A DNA stretch of 9,977 nt. Origin: JBBRUG01 sp038247995 (GTDB lineage Bacteria; Chloroflexota; Chloroflexia; Chloroflexales; Chloroflexaceae). Positions 1 to 7,008 of the stretch are shown piece after piece. The stretch's first letter is position 1, and the number at the start of each line of letters is the position of its first letter. The stretch is taken from the NCBI GenBank assembly GCA_038247995.1, contig JBBRUG010000223.1, positions 1-9,977 of the forward strand, read 5' to 3'. Position numbers and translations under genes: made by a program. Under the pieces are notes generated by a model, which worked only from the letters and a program-made list of their open reading frames with translations, was not told where the DNA came from and did no database searches.

Positions 1-3000
1 CCTGGCTTTCCATCGCAACACTGCTTCGCCCTTCACGGCCAACTTCGACCGCTTCGCGATTATTCCTTCGCTTGAGCTTACCGCGCCGCGTAATGTCATC
101 CGCCGTTACAATGTCGGTGGGCCTACAGTTACGCTTGCCGGGACGACCTGGCAGAGCGATGCGGGCATCTTCACGCCGGCCAACTCACCGAATGAGGGCG
201 GCGCAGCAACCCCGATTGCCAACACGACGCTGGATCAGTTGTATCAGACCTACCGCGGCCAGGTGCCCGGTGCGCCGGCTGATCAGCGCTTCCTGACCTA
301 TAGTATTCCGCTGCTCAACAACAATCCGCAGAATGTTTCGTTACGGCTGCACTTCGCCGAACTCTTTTGGGGCCTCAGCGGTCGCCAAGGCCCGAACCGG
401 CGCCTCTTCGATGTATACGCGGAGGGTAATCGCCTCCTCACCGGCTTCGACATCTTCAGCAACGCTGGTGCTGCGCAAACGGCGGTCGTCGTGCCGCTGG
501 AAAACATCACGGTTGAAGACGGCGAACTGACCCTGATGTTCCACACCCGCAACGACAATATCTCGATCAGCGCGATCGAGGTGCTTGAGCAGCCCAATGG
601 CGCTCCGATTGTCAATGCCGGCACCGACCAGAAGGTTAACCTCGGCGCGAATGTGACCCTCACGGGCAATGCGATCGACAACAACCCGCCGCTGGAGTAC
701 GTTTGGACCCAGGTGGGCGGCCCGGCCGTCACGCTCAGCAACGGTGGTGTCGGCCAGAGCGTGACCTTCCAGGCGCCGAATGCCAATACAGTGCTTGAGT
801 TCGAACTGACCGTTACCAACACTCTGCCGCTGAGTGGCACCGACCGCGTGCGTGTTGTTGTCGGCGACATTCCAATCGTCGGCCTGACTGCCTCGAATAA
901 CGGCCCGCGTGAGGTCGGCCAGCCGATTGCCTTTACGGCAGCGGTTGCCGAGGGCGACAACATCACCTATAGCTGGAACTTCGGCGACGGCAATACCGGC
1001 ACCGGGGCGACGCCTTCGCACACCTATACTGGTGCGGGCACCTTCCAGGCCGTGGTGACGGCGACCAACAACGCCAGCGCGGTGATTGCGACCACCAGTG
1101 TGACCGTGACCGCCGTCCCGCCCTTCGCGCTGCGGATCAACGCCGGCGGGCTGGCTTATGTCGATACCCTTGGGCGTAACTGGCTGGCCGACCTGAACAC
1201 TACATCCGGTCGTTACTCAACCACGGATAACGTCTATACGGCGAATGCAGCTGTAGTCATTGTCGATGGCGAGCCTGCGCCTACCATGTATCGCACCGAG
1301 CGCTGGAACCAGAACTTTAACTACAATATTCCAGTGCCCGGCGCCGGTGAATACGCGGTGACGCTGCACTTTGCCGAAATCTACCTCGGCGCGCCCGGCG
1401 GCGGCCAGAATCTCACAACACCACGTATCTTCGATGTGAATATCATCGACCCGGTGGTGCCGCCCGGTAGTGAGCCCGAGATCGATAACCTCAACGTACG
1501 TGAAGAAGTTGGCTCGATGGTCGCCTATCGCCGGACCTTCACGGTGAATGTCACCGACGGTACGCTCAACATCAACCTCAACTCGTTGCCGGCTAATGGC
1601 GGCGCCGACAATGCGAAGATCAACGGCATCGAAGTGGTGCGCGTTGTCAACCAGCCGCCGACGGTCAACGCCGGCATCGATCAGACTGTGCAGCCCGGCA
1701 CGCTGGTCAACCTGAGCGGCAGCGTGAGCGACCCAGATGGCGATCCGACTACCTTCACATGGTCGCAGATCAGCGGCCCAGCGGTGACGTTGGCCAATGC
1801 CGCTACGCTCACGCCGAGCTTCACGGCGGCGGTGAAGGGGAGCTACGTCTTCGAACTGCGCGCCACCGACTCGGTCGGCAATGTGGGCAGCGACCTGGTG
1901 ACGATTGTTGCCAGCAACCGCGCGCCCACGGTGTCGGCCAATGCAACGCCCGCTACTGTGGATGTCGGCCAGGTGGTACAGCTTAGCGCCACTGCCAACG
2001 ACCTCGATGGTGATGATCTGACCTACAGTTGGGCGCAAACCAGCGGCCCGCTTGGCGGCACGCTCAGCAATGCCAACCTGGCTACGGCCAGCTTTACGCC
2101 GGCCGCCAAGGGTACCTACGTCTTCACCGTAACGGTGAATGACGGCGACGGCGGCACGGCCACCGCGACGGCCACCTTCACCGCCAACAACCGCGCTCCG
2201 ACGGTGACGGCAAGCGCCACGCCTGCTACCGTTGATGTCGGCGAAGCGAGTACGCTCAGCGCTGTCGGCACCGACCCGGATAACGATCCGCTGTCCTATA
2301 GCTGGGTGCAGACGAGCGGCCCGGCCGGCGGTATGCTCACCGGCGCGGATACGGCGGATGCCGAATTCACACCGGCCACCAAGGGTACGTACGTCTTTAC
2401 GGTGACGGTGAACGATGGTGATGGCGGAACAGCCACCACCACCGCAACCGTCACCGCGCGCAATCGTGCGCCGACGGCCAATGCCGGGGCGGCTCAGGAC
2501 GTTGCCGTTGCCTCTGAGGTGACGCTCGACGGCAGCGCCAGCAGCGACCCTGACGGCGATACGTTGACCTACGCCTGGACACAGACCGCCGGCCCAGCGG
2601 TGACGCTGAGCAGTGCGAGCGTCGCCCAGCCGACCTTCACGGCTCCGGCGCAACCAACCACGCTCACGTTCGAACTGGTGGTGACGGATAGCGAAAGCGC
2701 TGCCAGCACGGCCGCCAGTGTAACGATTACCGTCAACAATGTCGCGATCAGCGGCCTGAGCGCGAGTAACGACGGCCCGACGGTGCTCGGCCAGCCCACC
2801 ACCTTCAGCGCGACGGTAACGGCCGGCTCGAACATCACGTACACCTGGGACTTCGGCGACGGCAACACCGCCAACGGCGCCATGGTGCAGTACACCTTCC
2901 CCGACACCGGCACGCGCACGGTAAGTGTGACGGCGACCAACAACCTGGGTGATGCCACCGCCGAGACATTGGCAACGGTAACCAACACCGCGCCGATCGC

Positions 3001-4360
3001 TGATCCCGGCCCGCAGCGCGGCGCGCCTGTCGGTACACTGGTGACGCTCGATGGCAGCGCCAGCACCGACTCCGACGGACATACGCCGCTGACCTACGCC
3101 TGGACGCAGACCGGCGGCCCGACGGTGACGCTGACGGGCGCCGACACGGCCCAACCCGCCTTCACTGCCCCGGCGACGCCGACCACGCTGACCTTCGAGT
3201 TGGTGGTGACTGATGCCCGTGGCTTGGCCAGCGAACCGGCCACGCTGATCGTCGAAGTCGCCGAACTGATCCCGCAGGATGTGACGGTGAGCAACGACGG
3301 CCCGACGGTGCTGGGCCAGGCCACCACGCTCACAGCGGTGGCTGAGGGCAGCAATCTGACCTTTACCTGGGATCTTGGCGACGGTAACAGTGCGACAGGG
3401 GCGACGGTGAACCACACGTATGCCGCTGAGGGCACGTATATCGCCACGGTGAGCGCAGCGAACACGATTGGCGTCGTCGGTACGGCCACCACTGGTGTCA
3501 CCGTCACGAACACGGCGCCGACAGTGAACGCCGGTGCTGCTCAGGAGGTGACGGCCGGCACAGCGGTGACGCTGAGCGGTACGGCCAGCGATCCCGACGG
3601 GCATACGCCACTGACCTACGCTTGGACGCAGCTTAGCGGCACAGAAGTAATCCTGGTAAGTGCAAATACAGCGACGGCAACCTTCACCGCGCCCGACGCC
3701 GATACGACCCTGGTCTTCCAGTTGACGGTCACCGACGCCTTTGGGAAGTCGGCTAATGCCACGGTGAACGTCCAGGTGCGTCGTGAAGTGCAGGCGCCCG
3801 ATGTCTATCGGCTCTATCTGCCGATTACACGCGGGCCTAACTCGACAGTGGTGGCGAGCCCGGCTGATCTCGCCGTTACCAACATCACGGCAACCCCGGC
3901 GAATATGCAGCCGGGGGCGCCGGCCCGGATCACTGTCACGGTGACGAACCGGGGCGCTCAGGCAACCGGCCCGTTCTGGGTGGATCTGTACATCAACCCG
4001 AACACGCCACCCACTGTTGCCGGTGTCACCTGGGATACAACATGTACCCTTGAGCCATGTCAGGGTCTCGCCTGGCTGGTCGAGGCGGGGTTGGCGCCCG
4101 GCGCAAGCGTGGCGCTCACCTCCGATGCGACGAGCTACTACGCAGCAAATACGCGCTGGAACGGCACGTTCACGCCCGGTACGAATGCGATCTACGCCTA
4201 TGTCGATAGCTGGAATCTCGACAATCCGAACGGGATCGTGGTCGAGGCTGATGAGCGGAATAATCGCGGTCAACTTCGACTCACCGCCCCGAGTAGCCCA
4301 CAGCCGAGCAGTATTCCGGCGCAATCCGGGCCGCAACTGCCCGCACGCTTCATTCCCTAG
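1..4360 (+). CDS. Giant secreted malectin/PKD/CARDB repeat protein (5'-truncated by window edge)
   Basis: The frame is open from the first complete codon (position 2) to TAG at 4358-4360, giving 1452 visible residues with no start; the first ATG (239) lies inside a malectin fold and is not a start. Visible residues: 1-33, tail of a LamG/DUF1349-like beta-sandwich ('ANFDRFAI'); 34-198, malectin; 198-370, two PKD modules; 375-549, second malectin; 551-1260, eight PKD modules; 1268-1275, a 'YLPI' linker; about 1289-1434, a CARDB-like domain. Three PKD modules carry the canonical F/L-GDG turn (residues 327, 951, 1125); the others are of the 'W-Q-GP-V-L' type with DPDGD-like acidic loops. Malectin domains bind carbohydrate and PKD modules are extracellular spacers, so a surface glycan-binding or adhesion role, or an accessory part of an upstream catalytic domain, is inferred. 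No C-terminal membrane anchor or sortase motif is seen. The only two cysteines (residues 1348, 1353) lie in the CARDB-like domain. Domain calls are confident; the function is not. Confidence 0.9.
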   Translation, partial: LAFHRNTASPFTANFDRFAIIPSLELTAPRNVIRRYNVGGPTVTLAGTTWQSDAGIFTPANSPNEGGAATPIANTTLDQLYQTYRGQVPGAPADQRFLTYSIPLLNNNPQNVSLRLHFAELFWGLSGRQGPNRRLFDVYAEGNRLLTGFDIFSNAGAAQTAVVVPLENITVEDGELTLMFHTRNDNISISAIEVLEQPNGAPIVNAGTDQKVNLGANVTLTGNAIDNNPPLEYVWTQVGGPAVTLSNGGVGQSVTFQAPNANTVLEFELTVTNTLPLSGTDRVRVVVGDIPIVGLTASNNGPREVGQPIAFTAAVAEGDNITYSWNFGDGNTGTGATPSHTYTGAGTFQAVVTATNNASAVIATTSVTVTAVPPFALRINAGGLAYVDTLGRNWLADLNTTSGRYSTTDNVYTANAAVVIVDGEPAPTMYRTERWNQNFNYNIPVPGAGEYAVTLHFAEIYLGAPGGGQNLTTPRIFDVNIIDPVVPPGSEPEIDNLNVREEVGSMVAYRRTFTVNVTDGTLNINLNSLPANGGADNAKINGIEVVRVVNQPPTVNAGIDQTVQPGTLVNLSGSVSDPDGDPTTFTWSQISGPAVTLANAATLTPSFTAAVKGSYVFELRATDSVGNVGSDLVTIVASNRAPTVSANATPATVDVGQVVQLSATANDLDGDDLTYSWAQTSGPLGGTLSNANLATASFTPAAKGTYVFTVTVNDGDGGTATATATFTANNRAPTVTASATPATVDVGEASTLSAVGTDPDNDPLSYSWVQTSGPAGGMLTGADTADAEFTPATKGTYVFTVTVNDGDGGTATTTATVTARNRAPTANAGAAQDVAVASEVTLDGSASSDPDGDTLTYAWTQTAGPAVTLSSASVAQPTFTAPAQPTTLTFELVVTDSESAASTAASVTITVNNVAISGLSASNDGPTVLGQPTTFSATVTAGSNITYTWDFGDGNTANGAMVQYTFPDTGTRTVSVTATNNLGDATAETLATVTNTAPIADPGPQRGAPVGTLVTLDGSASTDSDGHTPLTYAWTQTGGPTVTLTGADTAQPAFTAPATPTTLTFELVVTDARGLASEPATLIVEVAELIPQDVTVSNDGPTVLGQATTLTAVAEGSNLTFTWDLGDGNSATGATVNHTYAAEGTYIATVSAANTIGVVGTATTGVTVTNTAPTVNAGAAQEVTAGTAVTLSGTASDPDGHTPLTYAWTQLSGTEVILVSANTATATFTAPDADTTLVFQLTVTDAFGKSANATVNVQVRREVQAPDVYRLYLPITRGPNSTVVASPADLAVTNITATPANMQPGAPARITVTVTNRGAQATGPFWVDLYINPNTPPTVAGVTWDTTCTLEPCQGLAWLVEAGLAPGASVALTSDATSYYAANTRWNGTFTPGTNAIYAYVDSWNLDNPNGIVVEADERNNRGQLRLTAPSSPQPSSIPAQSGPQLPARFIP
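592..3782 (+). repeat. Ten PKD-type modules in the surface protein, interrupted by one malectin domain
   Basis: In-frame modules of about 80-92 codons have approximate boundaries 592-865, 866-1112, (malectin 1126-1648), 1652-1915, 1916-2188, 2189-2459, 2460-2735, 2737-2983, 2984-3260, 3261-3503 and 3504-3782. Most begin with an 'APTV-A' strand and end with a 'VTVTA' strand. Modules 2, 7 and 9 form a separate subtype ('SN-GP-LGQ' start, GDG turn), and each follows a module of the W-Q-GP type, so part of the array is built from two-module units. Modules 4 and 5 are the most similar neighbours. This is protein-level repetition; the DNA copies have diverged. Confidence 0.8.
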
Positions 4361-4380
4361 CTGAGGTCCAGCGGCACTCA

Positions 4381-4412
4381 CAGAGGCACGGCGGTTTACC
4401 GTCGTGCCTCTG
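4381..4412 (+). terminator. 14-bp hairpin after the surface-protein gene, candidate terminator
   Basis: CAGAGGCACGGCGG pairs with CCGTCGTGCCTCTG around a TTTA loop; the only imperfection is one G-U pair. It lies 20 bases after the stop codon and just before the promoter of the next operon. The downstream side has no proper T-run (TGATTCATGC), so an intrinsic terminator is likely but not certain; it may instead protect the 3' end of the mRNA. Confidence 0.6.
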
Positions 4413-4421
4413 ATTCATGCA

Positions 4422-4430
4422 TGCTACAAT
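4422..4430 (+). promoter_or_regulatory. Extended -10 promoter (TGCTACAAT) for the ABC operon
   Basis: TG-N-TACAAT matches the extended -10 form of a housekeeping promoter (TGnTATAAT) with one mismatch. It ends six bases before the ATG at 4437, so transcription would begin at or next to the start codon. No good -35 is seen at the usual distance; position 4402-4407 (TCGTGC) is poor and lies in the hairpin arm, which fits an extended -10 promoter. No Shine-Dalgarno sequence precedes the ATG. Confidence 0.6.
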
Positions 4431-4436
4431 GCGGCC

Positions 4437-5207
4437 ATGACTGAACATCACTCCGCACCGATGATCGAGGCGATCGGCCTCCAGAAGCAATATGGCGAAA
4501 CGGTTGCTGTCCAGGGCGTCGATTTTGCCGTCTATCCCGGCGAGATTGTCGGCTTCCTTGGCCCGAATGGTGCCGGTAAGACAACCACGATTAAGATGCT
4601 GATCGGGTTGCTGCGCCCATCAAACGGTACGGCGTGGATCGGCGGTTATGATATTCAGCGTGAACCACTGAAGGCCAAAGCGCTGCTTGGTTATGTCCCC
4701 GATCAGCCTTACCTGCCCGAAAAGCTCAGCGCACGCGAATATATCGATCTGATCGCTGGGCTGTACCAACTCGATCGGCAAACTGCCCGGCAGCGCGGCG
4801 CCGAACTGCTGCGCATCTTTGGCCTCAGCGAACGCGCCGACGACTTGCTCGGCGGTTATTCGCATGGTATGCGCCAGAAGGCCGCCCTCACCGGCGCATT
4901 GCTGCACAACCCACGCGCCTTCTTCCTCGACGAACCGACGGTCGGCCTCGATCCCCGCAGCGCCCGCCTGATCAAAGATATTCTGCGCGAAGTGGCCAGT
5001 CGTGGTACGGCTGTGTTTATGTCCACCCATATTTTGGAGATCGCCGAGCGCATGTGCGATCGGGTAGTAATTATCAACCGAGGCGCCATTGTCGCTGCCG
5101 GTACGCTCGAAGAGCTACGCGCCGGTGGTGATGGTACCTTGGAAGATATTTTCTTGAGTCTTACCGGTGGCGACGAAGAAGCCGCGCTCGCCGATGCGCT
5201 GGCCTAG
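4437..5207 (+). CDS. ABC exporter ATP-binding protein (ABC-2 type)
   Basis: This 256-residue cytoplasmic ATPase should power the permease encoded 6 bases downstream. All nucleotide-binding motifs are present: Walker A GPNGAGKTT at residues 42-50, Q-loop Gln at 90 (VPDQPYLP), signature YSHGMRQ at 141-147 in place of the commoner LSGGQ, Walker B FFLDEPT at 162-168, D-loop GLDP at 170-173 and switch His198 in STH. The YSHGM signature and the length fit the ABC-2 exporter group (NatA, EcsA and relatives) rather than importers. ATG 4437 is chosen because a TGCTACAAT -10 element ends six bases upstream, implying a leaderless mRNA. The frame also extends to a GTG at 4404, but that codon lies inside the hairpin. 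ATG 4461 is a possible later start, with no ribosome site. The substrate cannot be told from sequence. Confidence 0.95.
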   Translation: MTEHHSAPMIEAIGLQKQYGETVAVQGVDFAVYPGEIVGFLGPNGAGKTTTIKMLIGLLRPSNGTAWIGGYDIQREPLKAKALLGYVPDQPYLPEKLSAREYIDLIAGLYQLDRQTARQRGAELLRIFGLSERADDLLGGYSHGMRQKAALTGALLHNPRAFFLDEPTVGLDPRSARLIKDILREVASRGTAVFMSTHILEIAERMCDRVVIINRGAIVAAGTLEELRAGGDGTLEDIFLSLTGGDEEAALADALA

Positions 5208-5213
5208 GATTGC

Positions 5214-6962
5214 ATGTTTAACGCACTCTATGTTTTAACCCGCGCCCGGCTTCAGGTGGCGCGGAACAGTTTTTGGCGCGGCGGGATCGGGCGGAAGCTT
5301 GGTGCAGTGGCAATGATCACCCTGCTTGGCCTGGCCGCAGTCGGCACCTATAATGTCGCGCGCTTCCTCGTTGCGGCGCTGAGCGGGCCGGCCTTTAGCG
5401 ACGTACTTGCCGAAGCTGCTGCTCAGTCGCCGGGCCTGCCGACCGATCTTGCGCCCTACATCGCGGCGGTGCCGAGTGCGGTGCTCTTTGGCGCCCTGTT
5501 GATGCTGGTGCTCTCCAGTTTCAGTAGCCTGCTCAATGCGCTCTACCTCTCCGGCGATATCGATATGCTGCTGGTCGCTCCGGTGCCCATGCGCGCCGTC
5601 TTTACCCTGAAGTTCTTTAGCGGTCTGAGTACGCAGTATCTGTTGCTCGGCGCCCTGCTCATGCCCATGCTGATCGGTTATGGCCACGGCCTGGGTTATG
5701 GCCTGATCTACACGCTCGCCGTTGTGCTGGTGTTACTGCTGCTGCCCCTGTTGCCTGCCGGCCTCGGCGCGCTGCTAGTGATGGCCGTTGTGCGGGTCCT
5801 TCCCGCTAAACGCGCCCGCGAGATCATCGGTGTGATCGGTGGCCTGGTCGGGCTGAGCTTTTACCTCACCAGCCAGCTTTCGCGACAAGTTGCGCCGATC
5901 CTCGCCAGCCCCGGTAGCCTCAACGCCTTGCTTGCCAGCGATTTTCCGCTCTTGCCCTCGGCGTGGGCCGCACGATCGCTTGTCGCGATTGGCGAAGGGC
6001 AGGCTTTGCCGGCGCTTGTTTATGGCGCTATCTTCGCCGGTGTCTCGCTGGCTGTCTTCGCCGGCTGTTTACTGCTGGCCGAACGGCTTTATTATGCCGG
6101 CTGGAGTAACCTCGCCGGTCAGGGCGGGCGCGTACGCCAGCGCCGCACCGAACCTGAGGCGACCGCTGCGCCGACTGGTTGGCTGGCGCGTTTTAGCGAC
6201 AGCCTGTTTGGCTTACCTGTGCAGGCGCGCGCGATTGTAGCCAAAGATCTGCGCCTCTTCACCCGCGATCTGCGTAACCTCCAGCAGATCATCTTTCCGC
6301 TGGCTATGGCCGGTGTCTGGACGTTTCAACTTTTATTTGGGGCTGGTCGCGTAAATGCCGCAACCGATGCGGCAATCGGGGCGCAATTGCAAGCCTTCGG
6401 TAGCGTCGGCATCGTCTTCTTTATTTGTCTGTCGCTTTCGGGCGCCCTGGCCGGCGGCGGGATTAGTCGTGAGGGGCGCGCATATTGGTTGTTGCAAGTT
6501 GCGCCGATCAGTCCTGCCAAACTGTTCCTCGGTAAACTGGCGCTCGCCTATCTGCCCTACCCAATTGTTGGTACGCCATTTCTGCTGTTGCTTGCGCTGA
6601 TCGGCGGCACGCCACCCGACGTGATCTTGCAGCAGTGGCTTTTGTTGCTCATGGCCGGCCTGGGCTGTGCTGCGATTGCGATGGGCCTGGGTGCGGTTTT
6701 TCCGCGCCTGAACTGGGAAAACCCCAGCCAGCAGACCACCTGGCAGGCCGGTTGCTTAAGCGGCATCATCTATCCACTTTATTTACTTCTGGCGGTGGGC
6801 GCTGTGATTGGCGGGGGTATTGCCGCTGAGATGATCGGCGGTGGCCTAACCGGTTTTGGCATCCAGTCTGCTGGATGGCTGATCGCCGTCCTGATCACCG
6901 CTCTCGCCACCTGGGCCGCTACCGGCGCGGGGATCGCCGGGCTACGGCGGATTGAGGTGTAG
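5214..6962 (+). CDS. ABC-2 type exporter permease, about 12 membrane segments
   Basis: This 582-residue integral membrane protein is the partner of the ATPase encoded immediately upstream (6-base gap, so co-transcribed and probably translationally coupled; a weak AGGA sits in the overlap of the upstream stop). Hydrophobic segments lie near residues 31-55, 85-112, 138-156, 160-194 (long, perhaps two), 203-221, 268-290, 355-376, 395-415, 442-464, 472-494, 515-545 and 552-576. A basic, polar cytoplasmic-type stretch at about 300-355 separates two halves. Each half has an 'LL-VAP' motif followed by a Phe and a Lys (about 119-133 and 426-441), in the place of the conserved loop of ABC-2 permeases. 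This suggests two permease halves fused in one chain, as in the large 'putative ABC exporter' families. It has no extracytoplasmic MacB-like domain. The substrate is unknown. Its stop codon lies within a palindromic element shared with the convergent gene end. Confidence 0.85.
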   Translation: MFNALYVLTRARLQVARNSFWRGGIGRKLGAVAMITLLGLAAVGTYNVARFLVAALSGPAFSDVLAEAAAQSPGLPTDLAPYIAAVPSAVLFGALLMLVLSSFSSLLNALYLSGDIDMLLVAPVPMRAVFTLKFFSGLSTQYLLLGALLMPMLIGYGHGLGYGLIYTLAVVLVLLLLPLLPAGLGALLVMAVVRVLPAKRAREIIGVIGGLVGLSFYLTSQLSRQVAPILASPGSLNALLASDFPLLPSAWAARSLVAIGEGQALPALVYGAIFAGVSLAVFAGCLLLAERLYYAGWSNLAGQGGRVRQRRTEPEATAAPTGWLARFSDSLFGLPVQARAIVAKDLRLFTRDLRNLQQIIFPLAMAGVWTFQLLFGAGRVNAATDAAIGAQLQAFGSVGIVFFICLSLSGALAGGGISREGRAYWLLQVAPISPAKLFLGKLALAYLPYPIVGTPFLLLLALIGGTPPDVILQQWLLLLMAGLGCAAIAMGLGAVFPRLNWENPSQQTTWQAGCLSGIIYPLYLLLAVGAVIGGGIAAEMIGGGLTGFGIQSAGWLIAVLITALATWAATGAGIAGLRRIEV

Positions 6963-7005
6963 GGGTCGCGCCGCGACCGGCGGCGTAGGCGCGCCGCGCC
7001 CCTAC
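6959..7005. repeat. 47-bp compound palindrome at a convergent gene junction
   Basis: The outer arms are GTAGGGG (6959-6965) and CCCCTAC (6999-7005). Inside are two GC-rich palindromes, GGTCGCGCCGCGACC (6964-6978, perfect 7-bp arms around one base) and GGCGCGCCGCGCC (6988-7000, 6-bp arms). GTAGG occurs twice (6959 and 6985). The element overlaps the permease stop codon and ends 3 bases before the end of the minus-strand gene. It lacks a T-run. It resembles a dispersed REP-like intergenic palindrome and could act as a two-way RNA 3'-end structure. Confidence 0.6.
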
Positions 7006-7008
7006 GCT

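Noticed and set aside
239..241. ATG 239 as start of the giant protein
   Set aside because: The frame is open to the window edge and the upstream codons encode the first strands of the same malectin domain.
592..3782. Repetitive DNA as a possible CRISPR array or satellite
   Set aside because: The periodicity is that of in-frame PKD modules of 80-92 codons with diverged DNA; there are no short identical repeats with unique spacers.
1217..4381. A 1054-codon open frame antisense to the PKD array
   Set aside because: Its translation is Arg/Gly/His-rich with no domain, and it mirrors the codon bias and repeats of the sense strand, whose protein has clear malectin, PKD and CARDB-like domains.
4404..4436. 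GTG 4404 as start of the ABC ATPase
   Set aside because: The codon lies in the hairpin arm, upstream of the predicted transcription start, and the added residues match no part of the family.
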